From the NCBI RefSeq assembly GCF_032393985.1, contig NZ_CP135918.1, positions 4,154,001 through 4,218,000 on the forward strand: a stretch of DNA of 64,000 nucleotides, read 5' to 3'. Made by a program: the position numbers and the translations under genes. Under the pieces are notes generated by a model, which saw only the letters and a program-made list of their open reading frames with translations, searched no databases and had not been told where the DNA came from. Shown here in pieces: positions 46,469 through 54,921 of the stretch (position 1 is its first letter; each line of letters begins with the position of its first letter). This DNA comes from Fischerella sp. JS2. Lineage in GTDB: Bacteria; Cyanobacteriota; Cyanobacteriia; Cyanobacteriales; Nostocaceae.

Positions 46469-46678
46469 ATGTTAATTTTCAAGCGTAAGTATACATTTTT
46501 AATATTTTTGGCTTTATTAGGATTGGTATATTTTACTACCATATCTCATTTAGAGATTAATCCTTTTTTAAGAAGTCAGGTCGCTTTGATACCAACACAG
46601 TTAGTTGTCATCATCTATCTGACATATCTGCGCTGGAGTCGTAGAGAGTCGACTCATACCTTTTCACAAAAATCCTGA
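46469..46678 (+). CDS. Small membrane protein, 69 residues, unknown
   Basis: Two hydrophobic stretches (YTFLIFLALLGLVYFTTISH and QVALIPTQLVVIIYLTYLRW) with a basic N-terminus (FKRKY) and a charged C-terminus, the topology of a two-span inner-membrane protein. The start ATG at 46469 lacks a good ribosome site. No family recognised; it lies between the TM2 gene and the copper ATPase. Confidence 0.45.
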   Translation: MLIFKRKYTFLIFLALLGLVYFTTISHLEINPFLRSQVALIPTQLVVIIYLTYLRWSRRESTHTFSQKS

Positions 46679-46871
46679 TACATATTGAGGGGTGTACGGC
46701 TGTACGCATGGTAGGTGCTACAACGGGGGTTCCTCGCAACGCACTGCCTCCCCTACTTAACAAAACTTCATATCCTTGACATTCTGTCATTGTTGCGAAT
46801 TTCGCCTACTCTCGAAATAGGGGTACACTAAGGCGTACTTTTACATTCGTAACAAATTTAAACACTATTCC

Positions 46872-49346
46872 ATGCAACTTGTCCCAAAAACTAACCTTTC
46901 CCCAGAGCCAACTCCGACAACTGAGAAAATCATCTTAGATGTTGGAGGCATGAAATGTGGTGGCTGTGTAAAGGCTGTAGAGCGCCAACTGTTTCAATAT
47001 CCTGGAGTGAAGAGCGCCAGTGTAAATCTAGCAACAGAGATTGCTGTTGTGGAGTTAGAGACTAGGGCGCTGGACGCAGATGCACTGGCACAGCAATTGA
47101 CTGCGGCTGGATTTCCATCTCAACCGAGGCAAACAAGTGGGAAAGTCGCGGATGAAAACCAAGGCAAATCTGATCCAGCAGAACGACAGCGCCAAGAGAT
47201 TCAGTCTGCACGTAGGCAGTTAATTATTGCTGCATTGCTGCTGCTGTTGTCAGGAATCGGACATTTTGGCAATAGTGGTGGCTTTGTACTGCCTGTTTTG
47301 CATAACATCTGGTTTCACTGCGGATTAGCAACGGTAGCGCTACTAATTCCTGGCCGCTCAATTTTGATAGATGGCTGGGTGAGCTGGCGACGGCTAGCAC
47401 CCAATATGAATACTCTCGTCGGCTTGGGAACACTGATTGCTTACACAGCTAGTTTAGTTGCTCTGCTGTTTCCCCAGCTGGGCTGGGAGTGCTTCTTTGA
47501 TGAGCCTGTGATGATGTTGGGCTTTATCTTATTGGGACGAACATTAGAAAAACAAGCCAGAGGTCGAGTTGTCGCTGCGTTTAAGAACTTGCTCGACCTC
47601 CAGCCCCAGTTAGCAAGATTGATTCCCAAACGGGGTGTACAGACGAGAGATGGCGCATCAGTGCAACCTTCTGCGACCGAAGTGATTGAAATTCCTGCCG
47701 AACAAGTACGTGTAGGCGAATGGTTACAAGTTCTGCCAGGAGACAAAGTTCCAGTTGATGGCGTAGTGATTGATGGTCAAACAACCATTGATGAATCAAT
47801 GCTGACTGGAGAAGCTGTACCAGTGCTGAAGCAAAGCGGAGATACGGTCACAGCCGGAACACTCAATCAGTCAGGAGCGATCGCAATTGAAGCGACTCGC
47901 ACTGGCAACGATACCACTTTGGCACAAATTGTGGCTTTAGTGGAAGCGGCACAAATTAGAAAAGCACCTGTACAGAAATTAGCAGATACAGTCGCAGGAT
48001 ACTTTACCTACGGTGTACTAGCGGCGGCTGTGCTGACATTTTTGTTTTGGTACTTTATCGGCACTCATGTTTGGCACGATGTTACCATCTCAGCTGGCAT
48101 GAATATGGCCCATCACTTCTATGTTGTACCCGTACCTACTCATCACTCTCCGTTGTTGGTGAGCTTGAAGTTAGCTATTGCAGTTATGGTGGTAGCTTGT
48201 CCCTGTGCTTTAGGACTAGCCACACCTACAGCTATTCTCGTAGGAACAGCGATCGCTGCTGAACGAGGTCTATTAATCAAAGGCGGTGATGTTTTAGAAA
48301 AAGTCCATCAGTTGGATACCATCGTTTTTGACAAAACAGGCACGCTGACTAGTGGTAATCCAACCGTAACGGATTGTATTGTGCTGGAGGGACAAGAGAA
48401 ACAGGGAGAAACAACTAATCCTCAATCCCCAATCCCTAATCCCCAATACTTATTACAACTCGCTGCTGCCGTAGAAAGGGGTACTTGTCATCCTTTGGCT
48501 ACAGCAATTCAGAATCAAGTACAGCAGCAACAGTTAACTATTCCACCAGCTACTGACTTTCACACAGAACCAGGGCTTGGTGTTTCTGCTGTAGTCGAAG
48601 GCAATTTAGTACTTTTGGGAAATTGGGATTGGTTGAGTTGGCACGGAATTGTCATTAATGAAAATGTACACAAGCAGGCACAGACTTTAGCAGAGGATGG
48701 TAAAACTGTTGTGGGAATGGCAATTGCAGGAACAATTGCTGGACTCATTGCGATTCAAGATATCCTTAGACCAGATGCGAAAGCAGCTGTAGACAAGTTG
48801 CGTCACATGGGACTACGAGTCATGCTCCTCAGTGGTGATACACCAACAGCAGCTTTCGCTACTGCTAACCAACTGGGATTAGATACTGCCGATGTCATGG
48901 CGGCTGTACCTCCAGCCAAAAAAGCAGAGGTGATACAATCTCTTCAAAACGGAGATATAGAAAGAAGTGCTAATCCAAAATCCGTAGTCGCAATGGTAGG
49001 AGATGGCATCAACGATGCTCCGGCTTTGTCTCAAGCAGATATTGGGATTGCCTTACACACTGGTACAGATGTGGCGATTGAAACGGCTGATATTGTTTTA
49101 ATGCGGAACTGTTTAAGCGATGTAGTCGCATCAATTCAACTCAGTCGTGCCACTTTCAATAAAATTCGCCAAAATTTATTTTGGGCTTTTGCCTATAACA
49201 CGTTAGGAATTCCTTTGGCCGCTGGTATATTATTGCCCAGTCTACATTTTGTTCTTAGTCCTGCTGGTGCTGCGGCTCTCATGGCTTTTAGCTCGGTTAG
49301 TGTTGTTACCAATTCCCTACTACTACGGCGGTTTTCTCATAGTTAA
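46872..49346 (+). CDS. ctaA: Copper-type P1B ATPase, CtaA-like
   Basis: 824 residues. One N-terminal heavy-metal domain with GGMKCGGCVKAVERQ (Cys 29 and 32), eight membrane segments, TGEAVPV in the actuator domain, the copper CPC motif VACPCALGLATP (Cys 443/445), phosphorylation site DKTGTLTSG (Asp 487), the HP motif CHPLA, and GDGINDAPAL. CPC defines Cu(I) transport. The KCGGC metal site is more like cyanobacterial CtaA (copper supply toward thylakoid proteins) than PacS; that subtype call is inference. Between residues about 510 and 520 a stretch NPQSPIPNPQY is encoded by CCCAATCCC-type intergenic heptamers, evidently a repeat captured in frame in the nucleotide-binding domain. Confidence 0.9.
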   Translation: MQLVPKTNLSPEPTPTTEKIILDVGGMKCGGCVKAVERQLFQYPGVKSASVNLATEIAVVELETRALDADALAQQLTAAGFPSQPRQTSGKVADENQGKSDPAERQRQEIQSARRQLIIAALLLLLSGIGHFGNSGGFVLPVLHNIWFHCGLATVALLIPGRSILIDGWVSWRRLAPNMNTLVGLGTLIAYTASLVALLFPQLGWECFFDEPVMMLGFILLGRTLEKQARGRVVAAFKNLLDLQPQLARLIPKRGVQTRDGASVQPSATEVIEIPAEQVRVGEWLQVLPGDKVPVDGVVIDGQTTIDESMLTGEAVPVLKQSGDTVTAGTLNQSGAIAIEATRTGNDTTLAQIVALVEAAQIRKAPVQKLADTVAGYFTYGVLAAAVLTFLFWYFIGTHVWHDVTISAGMNMAHHFYVVPVPTHHSPLLVSLKLAIAVMVVACPCALGLATPTAILVGTAIAAERGLLIKGGDVLEKVHQLDTIVFDKTGTLTSGNPTVTDCIVLEGQEKQGETTNPQSPIPNPQYLLQLAAAVERGTCHPLATAIQNQVQQQQLTIPPATDFHTEPGLGVSAVVEGNLVLLGNWDWLSWHGIVINENVHKQAQTLAEDGKTVVGMAIAGTIAGLIAIQDILRPDAKAAVDKLRHMGLRVMLLSGDTPTAAFATANQLGLDTADVMAAVPPAKKAEVIQSLQNGDIERSANPKSVVAMVGDGINDAPALSQADIGIALHTGTDVAIETADIVLMRNCLSDVVASIQLSRATFNKIRQNLFWAFAYNTLGIPLAAGILLPSLHFVLSPAGAAALMAFSSVSVVTNSLLLRRFSHS

Positions 49347-49592
49347 TACAAGAAGGTAGAGGGCAGAAGGCAGAAGGCGCAAAAGCTTATAATAAGAGCT
49401 TTCGTTATGTTACTAATAGTTGCCTTCTTTACGCTGATGTGTACTAGTAGAATATTTGCTCTTAATATTTCAAAAGAGTGAATATCCGTTCTGCCTGTCT
49501 CAGGTTAAACTAAATCGATAAGCCACTGTTAAAAAAAATCTCACAAAGTCATCGACTCTTTTCCCAGAGCGCCAGTAGATGCCACTGTAGAT
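49347..49592. other. Intergenic region between copper ATPase and FHA gene
   Basis: Heptamer repeats (GGCAGAAGG type) and AT-rich DNA; no gene. The hairpin that follows is listed separately. Confidence 0.4.
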
Positions 49593-49631
49593 ACTAAGAG
49601 TAAAACTATACTGTAGTGTTTTACTCTTAGT
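49593..49631 (+). promoter_or_regulatory. 14-bp perfect inverted repeat upstream of the FHA gene
   Basis: ACTAAGAGTAAAAC (49593-49606) and its exact complement (49618-49631) around an 11-nt loop, 36 bp before the ATG at 49668. Possible operator or 5'-UTR hairpin; no T-run, so it is not a classical terminator. Confidence 0.5.
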
Positions 49632-49667
49632 CATAACTATGCAGTACTAGAGACTCTGGTTTAGAAA

Positions 49668-50171
49668 ATGGCAGAAAACAATTCTAAACAATTCTTAATT
49701 GATAAGACATCAACCGATTTTAGTAACGATTTGTCAATGGCAGCAGAAAACCATGAAAGCCATATACTGATCGTGGAAGACGATCAAGGACGTAAGGAAT
49801 TTGCTCTGGAGCGTCCTATTTATTCCATCGGTCGAGACCGAGAATGTGATATTCGTTTAGTCTCACAATTTGTCTCGCGTCGTCACGCTACCTTAGTAAG
49901 GTTGCCCAGAGATGATAACAGCAAAAGTTATTATTATCGAATTGTTGATGGCGATGCTAAAGGCAAGCCCAGTTCCAATGGTCTGATGATTAATGGGCGC
50001 AAACTCCCTGCCCATGACCTTAAAAATGAAGATGAAGTTGTTTTTGGACCGCAGGTACGTGCTATTTATTACCTGTTAAAACGTGATACAATGCCCCCTG
50101 GTCAGGCTGATGTTAGTGAATATGACATTACACTTATCAACCCTGGTATGACTGACGATTTAGAAGACTAA
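49668..50171 (+). CDS. FHA-domain protein
   Basis: 167 residues with a forkhead-associated phosphothreonine-binding domain from about 45 to 135: IYSIGRDRECDIRLVSQFVS contains the GR and the first conserved turn, followed by RRHATLVR (SxxH), then DGDAKGKPSSNGLMINGRKL (the N-G pair), and EVVFG. All phosphopeptide-binding residues are present. Outside the FHA core the N-terminus (40 residues) and the acidic C-terminus ending DDLED are probably disordered. Such proteins pair with Ser/Thr kinases; none is nearby. A perfect inverted repeat precedes the gene. Confidence 0.92.
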   Translation: MAENNSKQFLIDKTSTDFSNDLSMAAENHESHILIVEDDQGRKEFALERPIYSIGRDRECDIRLVSQFVSRRHATLVRLPRDDNSKSYYYRIVDGDAKGKPSSNGLMINGRKLPAHDLKNEDEVVFGPQVRAIYYLLKRDTMPPGQADVSEYDITLINPGMTDDLED

Positions 50172-50266
50172 AAAGTTCGTTGGTAATATTTTTTATGGCG
50201 TTTTGCTCTAAGCTAGATTGGCACAAAGCTAGCTTTAGCAGGCGCCCTTGCTGTAAGCATTTATAT

Positions 50267-50614
50267 CTATCCTGCTAGGCTTTCAATCAGATGCCAATGA
50301 CGGCTTTCTTCTATTGCCTGCTTGATATACTCAAACACCTGCCGACAATGATTATCTAGCTGGAGTGGCAGTTCCTGGTTTTTAATCACAATGCTCATTC
50401 GAGTTTCTGTTTCGGTAGCTGTGCTTTTATCAATCAATATTTCTACTGTCACCATTTTTGAGTAGGAAACAGTACCGACAATCTCACGTGCCATGATGTA
50501 ATCCAATGTAGAGTACTGCACATCCAAGTTGCAGTCTTGTAGTAGTTCTACAAGTAGCGGCTGGAGATGGTGAACGGGAATAGAAAGAATAAACGAACAG
50601 GTATAGCGAGCCAT
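50267..50614 (-). CDS. Conserved hypothetical protein, 115 residues
   Basis: ATG at 50614. Soluble alpha/beta protein resembling a DUF of the cyclase/SRPBCC size class but without a recognisable motif: CSFILSIPVHHLQPLLVELL, LDYIMAREIVGTVSYSKMVT, then alternating beta strands (VEILIDKSTATETETRMSIV) and a final helix QVFEYIKQAIEESRHWHLIE. Convergent with the FHA gene. Function unknown. Confidence 0.6.
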   Translation of the reverse strand: MARYTCSFILSIPVHHLQPLLVELLQDCNLDVQYSTLDYIMAREIVGTVSYSKMVTVEILIDKSTATETETRMSIVIKNQELPLQLDNHCRQVFEYIKQAIEESRHWHLIESLAG

Positions 50615-52076
50615 AATAGACCCAAGGCTTGTAACACTCAGTCCATCCTATAATATCGAACCATCTTAAACGCAAGTAATTATAGATTCATTAAGGAAGT
50701 ACTTGATACTAGAGAAAAAGTTAAAAGACAAGAGTAAGAGTAAAGCAGTGCCTTACTCCTTGCCCTTTTCCCTGAACTCTAGCCCCCAACTTCTGTTCTC
50801 AGGTGCGATAAAAACTTTAATATAAGGTTTGATAGAGGTTAAATTTTGACACTCCCCTGGCTGAATAAATTTCGCTTCGCTCATTTATTCGGAAAGCTAG
50901 GGGATTCTAAGAAGTTGTACATAAGCGGGATAAATCCACGCTTGTGGACTTCTCCAATTTAAGAAGGTTAATCCTTCTTGGGGCGGTCAAAGACCCTCTA
51001 GACACTCGGTTAAAACCTTCATGCTTACTTTTTCTTCCAATATTCAATGAACCATTCAAATCACTATTAACCAGATGTCCACTTTTTGTTCTGTACAATC
51101 CGCGTTTAATTCGTAACCCGGAAAACAGGTACTCTTTGGGATTGTCGGCGTTATAAACAGGTATCTCATCACCATCAATCGCACTAGCAATGGATGTGTA
51201 GGATTCTTCCTGTTCAGTGTAATTCAACCCGTATCTTTTACACAGTGCTTTCAATTTGAACCGCAAACTGTGAAAAGGTATTTGGACAAAGTTTTGGTTA
51301 TTGCGCCCACCAATATTGATTTCTTTTTTGATGCCAAGATTGTACCCTACAATCAAGTTAGCAATACTGTTCTGGATGCAGTGGTTCACGATAAATCGTG
51401 CTGTCTTGTTCAGGTAATCTCTGACTTGATTATTGCGTTTTACCACAAGTTTCACTTGTTGATTAGTAATGCCCTTGATACCCTGTTTATCTTTAATAGA
51501 TTGCAGTTGGGCGTTACGCTTGTTAAACCACTGGTTAATAGATTTAATCGGTTTGCCATCCACAAGAAAGGATGCCCCATTGGTATCAACACAAGCTGCG
51601 AGATTATCTACTCCCAAATCAATACTAATAGCACTATCAGTTTTCACTTCTATGGTTTCAGGTGAAACTTCGCTGATAAACTCTACCTCAAAATATCGAG
51701 CATCGTATTTTGGGTGAACTCTAACTTCCTTAATCGAATTAATATTGAGTCGCTTAGGGAATGAAATCCAAACCTCACCAAGCTGCTTTTTAAAGGCGTT
51801 GGACATTGGGACTCTAAACTTCCCATCCTTAACAACAATTCGTGGAATTATCAGTGCAAAATAGCTATCCTTGGGCAAATAGCTCGGAAGTTTTACCTTC
51901 TGTTGGTAACTCCCGTTTTTAACTGCATTCAGCAACCCATAAAAGCTTTTGAATGTTCTATCTACTACCTTCAATGTTTGCTGTGCAATGTCTGTGTTGA
52001 GAAGTTTGTAATTCTCATTGGTTTTGCACAGGTGGTAAGCAGACTCATAACGCAAGTGTTTACGCTCCTGAAAAAA

Positions 52077-52832
52077 GGCGTTGCATAATAGCGGTATGAA
52101 TTGAGGTCAATTAATCATGGAATGTCCACGCTGTGGATCTTGTCATAACCGTAAGAATGGAAAGAAAAGAGGTAAACAGAATCACATTTGCTGTGATTGT
52201 GGTCGTCAATTCATTGATGTCTATAAACCACCCAGGGGCTACTCGGATGAAATCAAACAAGAATGCCTAAAAATGTACGTCAATGGTATGGGATTTCGTG
52301 GAATTGAAAGGGTGAAAAACGTTCATCATACTACCATTATTCATTGGGTTAAACGAGTGGGTACACAATTGGCGGATACACCAAATTCAAAGGAAATTCC
52401 GCAGGTGGGAGAACTAGATGAATTAGAAACATTTATTGGTTCAAAAAAAATAAAATCTGGTTGTGGACGGCGGTAAATCACTTTACTCAAGGTATTCTTG
52501 CTTGGGTTTTAGGTGATCGTAGTTCGACTACTTTCCAACAGTTATGGAACATTGTCCAGTGTTGGCAGAGTTATTTTTACGTCACAGATGGATACCCTGT
52601 TTACCCTTGTTTTGTTCCTGATGGTGACCAAATTGTGAGTAAGACCTACATGACACGAGTCGAAAATGAAAACACAAGGCTTAGACATTATTTGGCTCGT
52701 CTTCATCGTAAAACTTTATGTTATTCCAAAACCGAGGAAATGCTGAGATACTCTGTTCGATTGTTATTGCACTACCTCAAATATCGTTCTGTTCCCTTAC
52801 CTGCCTAAAACATACCTTTATTCAGCAACGCC
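52077..52832 (+). mobile_element. IS1-family insertion sequence, copy 2, inside tnpB
   Basis: 756 bp, ends GGCGTTGCATAATAGCGG and (complement) GGCGTTGCTGAATAAAGG. TGAAAAAA at 52069-52076 is repeated at 52833-52840: an 8-bp target duplication (10 bp if the shared CC is counted). It matches copy 1 (16372-17125, opposite strand) apart from two additional A at about 52443-52450. Confidence 0.94.
52117..52808 (+). CDS. IS1-family transposase requiring -1 frameshift on an A8 run
   Basis: Identical in protein sequence to copy 1 except at the junction. Frame 1 encodes the first 113 residues (zinc ribbon and helix-turn-helix) and, after the A8 run at 52443-52450, ends with KIKSGCGRR and a stop at 52474-52476. 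The catalytic part (MWTAVNHFTQGILAWVLGDR to SVPLPA) is in the -1 frame. A_AAA_AAA is the classical -1 slippery sequence used by IS1 to make InsAB', so the full transposase can still be made by slippage with one extra Lys. The alternative is a mutated, inactive copy. It is marked CDS because a known mechanism would express it. Confidence 0.8.
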
Positions 52833-53025
52833 TGAAAAAAAATATTGTCTTACTGTGTAAAGACCCACGTTATACAGGTTTTTACTCAGCCGACACAATT
52901 CCCGCACAGCCAAAAACTCAGACTTACTTAGGTCTCGGATTTGGTTCTTTTGGGTCAGGTACATCAACATATTTTCGCTACAATTAACAATGTGCAGCGA
53001 AAGTACAATTTAGACAAGATATGGA

Positions 53026-53080
53026 CACAGTGGGCTTTAGCCCACTGTGTTGTTTTTCCCTAGCTAGCTTCAAGCTAGGG
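53026..53080. repeat. Two adjacent hairpins at the left end of the tnpB element
   Basis: CACAGTGGGCT/AGCCCACTGTG with a 2-nt loop (53026-53049), and CCCTAGCT/AGCTAGGG (53058-53080). Subterminal hairpins are the recognition structures of IS200/IS605 transposases; the second stem matches the right-end stem AGCTAGGGG at 50895-50903. Confidence 0.5.
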
Positions 53081-53106
53081 GTTTCTAAACTCCCACGAGG
53101 CTTTTT

Positions 53107-54027
53107 ATGAAAGTAGCAGTAAGTGGTGCAACAGGATTTGTTGGTAGTCGCTTAGTAGAACAGCTCCACAAAGATGGTCATCGGATATTAGTATTAACTC
53201 GTAACATTGCCCATGCTCAAAAGGTTTTCCCCAATCAAGCTTTCTCTAATGTAGAAATTCTTGCTTATACGCCGACGGTATCTGGTACTTGGCAAGAGGC
53301 GATCGCTTCATGCGATGGTGTTGTTAATCTGACTGGCGAACCCATCGGTGAGGGACGGTGGACACCAGAACGAAAACAAGAAATTCTCAACAGCCGAAAA
53401 CTGACTACTCAAAAAATAGTGGAGGCAATAACTAAGGCTGATCCTAAACCTAGTGTTCTAGTTAACGCCTCTGCTATTGGTTACTACGGCACTAGTGAAA
53501 CTGCTACTTTCGACGAAACAAGCCCATCTGGTGATGATTTTCTTGCCCAAGTTTGTCAGGCTTGGGAAGCTGAAGCAACAAAAGTGACAGAAGTTGGTGT
53601 CAGATTAGTAATTCTACGATTCGGCATTGTTTTGGGTCTAGGTGGAGCCTTGGGTAAAATGATTACACCTTTCAAGCTCTTTGCTGGCGGGCCTATTGGT
53701 AGCGGCAAACAATGGTTTTCGTGGATTCATATTGATGATTTAGTTAACTTGATTATCCAAGCTTTAACTAAACCAGAAATGTCAGGTGTATATAATGCTA
53801 CTGCTCCTCATCCAGTCCGTATGTCAGAACTATCTACAACTATGGGCAAAGTCATGCATCGTCCTTCTTGGTTGCCTGTTCCTGACTTTGCCATAGAAGC
53901 TCTTTTGGGAGATGGAGCTGTGGTAGTTTTAGAAGGGCAACAAGTTCTTCCTAAACGTACTCTTGAAAGTGGATTTGAATTTCAATATCCTGATTTACAA
54001 CCAGCTCTAGAAACAATTTTGAAATAA
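53107..54027 (+). CDS. TIGR01777-family epimerase (SDR39U1/YfcH-like)
   Basis: 306 residues, extended SDR fold. The N-terminal VSGATGFVGSRLVEQL is the NAD(P)-binding turn, VVNLTGEPIGEGRWT and ERKQEILNSRKLTTQKIVEA are diagnostic of the TIGR01777 group, followed by NASAIGYYGTS (active-site Tyr region), FGIVLGLGGALGKM, GGPIGSGKQWFSWIHIDDLV and YNATAPHPVRMSEL. Members occur in nearly all cyanobacteria and plants (related to the cell-division-associated SulA-like proteins); the substrate is unknown. The ATG is only 27 bp from the tnpB element's hairpins, so its native promoter may have been separated by the insertion. Confidence 0.88.
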   Translation: MKVAVSGATGFVGSRLVEQLHKDGHRILVLTRNIAHAQKVFPNQAFSNVEILAYTPTVSGTWQEAIASCDGVVNLTGEPIGEGRWTPERKQEILNSRKLTTQKIVEAITKADPKPSVLVNASAIGYYGTSETATFDETSPSGDDFLAQVCQAWEAEATKVTEVGVRLVILRFGIVLGLGGALGKMITPFKLFAGGPIGSGKQWFSWIHIDDLVNLIIQALTKPEMSGVYNATAPHPVRMSELSTTMGKVMHRPSWLPVPDFAIEALLGDGAVVVLEGQQVLPKRTLESGFEFQYPDLQPALETILK

Positions 54028-54087
54028 CTGGTTGTTGGTTGTTAATTGTTGATGATTGATTGTTGGTTCAGGATAATTCCATAACAA

Positions 54088-54330
54088 CTAACTAGATTGG
54101 AATTTTCGGGAAATCCAATTGATGATACCACTAACAATTGCACCACCCATCAGGATTCCAATTGCTGGGTTAAAAACAGGTTGCCAGAGTTTGTACCATA
54201 AATCTAAACCTAAGGGTACTCCTGACGCTTTCCCAATCACTGCGATCGCTAACCAGCCAAAACCAAACAGAACAAGAAAGACATCGACTACTAAAATTAG
54301 GTTAAGCCAACTTAAAAATTTCTCTTTCAT
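54088..54330 (-). CDS. Small two-span membrane protein, 80 residues
   Basis: ATG at 54330. Hydrophobic segments NLILVVDVFLVLFGFGWLAI and PAIGILMGGAIVSGIINWIS, separated by GLDLWYKLWQPVFN, with a basic C-terminus (RKFQSS). No named domain. Between convergent/divergent neighbours; not obviously co-transcribed. Confidence 0.55.
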   Translation of the reverse strand: MKEKFLSWLNLILVVDVFLVLFGFGWLAIAVIGKASGVPLGLDLWYKLWQPVFNPAIGILMGGAIVSGIINWISRKFQSS

Positions 54331-54420
54331 AAGCTTAATATGAATAATGTTAGTGGTTAGCAGTTAGTGGTTAGTGGGAAAATTAACTACTAACTACTAT
54401 CAACTAACTACTAACACATA

Positions 54421-54843
54421 TTAATTTTCAAATAACCAATTTTTGACTTTTGCCAAACTCTGCCAATCTGGTTTTCTCTTAAAACCATCTTCGATGCTGT
54501 CTTTGATTTCCTGTTGCCATTCAGGGCTAAGTGTCAATAATTGATTAGCAGCATCAATATGTTGGCGTAAGCCTTTTTGATTGCTTTCCAACATGGCAAT
54601 AGCGAGATTTACCCTTGCCTGTGGGTCTTGTGGGTTTAACTTTACTGCTTTTTGTGCAGCCTTGAAAGCGGGGTTGGGTTTGTTATCCAACAGATACAAC
54701 CATGCTAAACAAGTCCAAGCAGCGCTACTTTTGGGAGCGCGATCGCAAACCTCTTTAAAAACAGGAATCAAAGTCTCTGGTGATTCCCCAGCTTTATAGC
54801 GTTCTAAACCTGTATCAAACAGGGATTCAACTGTATTAGTCAT
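54421..54843 (-). CDS. TPR-like protein, 140 residues
   Basis: ATG at 54843. Two to three tetratricopeptide units: SLFDTGLERYKAGESPETLI, AAWTCLAWLYLLDNKPNPAF followed by KAAQKAVKLNPQDPQARVNL. The tail has a charged segment EIKDSIEDGFKRKPDWQSLA. Cytoplasmic, no signal. It lies just downstream of the A-type carrier gene in the same direction, separated by CATTAGT heptamers, so co-transcription is possible. A scaffold function is the only safe inference. Confidence 0.7.
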   Translation of the reverse strand: MTNTVESLFDTGLERYKAGESPETLIPVFKEVCDRAPKSSAAWTCLAWLYLLDNKPNPAFKAAQKAVKLNPQDPQARVNLAIAMLESNQKGLRQHIDAANQLLTLSPEWQQEIKDSIEDGFKRKPDWQSLAKVKNWLFEN

Positions 54844-54921
54844 TGGTCATTAGTCATTAGTCATTAGTCATTGGCCATCAGTCCTTCGTAAAATGACAAA
54901 TAACAAAGGACAAATGAGATC

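Larger units (their letters stand above)
50907..52970 (-). pseudogene. tnpB: tnpB (RuvC-like RNA-guided nuclease), split by an IS1-family insertion
   Basis: The 3' part (50907-52068) encodes about 385 residues with RuvC-I Asp in SAISIDLGVDNLAACVD, then NLIVGYNLGIKKEIN where canonical TnpB has its Glu, NYTEQEESYTSIASAIDGDE where others have the zinc finger, and NSDLNGSLNIGRK as RuvC-III. The 5' part lies beyond the IS (52833-52970) and begins MLMYLTQKNQIRDLSKSEFL, continuing to SKNLYNVGLYTVRQYFF, which joins QERKHLRYESAYHL. Removing the 756-bp IS and one 8-bp duplicate leaves 1300 nt: one base too many, located in an A8 run (A7 would give a 432-residue frame). So the gene is broken by the IS and also carries a homopolymer frameshift. 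The C-terminal part can be read alone only from a TTG at 52055. Confidence 0.87.
50846..53080 (-). mobile_element. IS200/IS605-like element (tnpB only), disrupted by IS1 copy 2
   Basis: It contains one transposon gene, tnpB, on the minus strand. The 3' side has a large hairpin CCCCTGGCTGAATAAA (50854-50869) pairing with TTTATTC...AGCTAGGGG (50884-50903), followed on the minus strand by GGGGAGTGTCAA, the kind of right end that encodes the guide-RNA scaffold in tnpB elements. The 5' side has hairpins at 53026-53080, including CCCTAGCT/AGCTAGGG. No tnpA is present, so it is non-autonomous. Exact boundaries are estimates. Confidence 0.65.

Noticed and set aside
46872-49346. Naming the copper ATPase PacS or CopA.
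   Set aside because: The KCGGC metal-binding site looks more CtaA-like, but the subgroup call by eye is not secure, so it is stated as inference.
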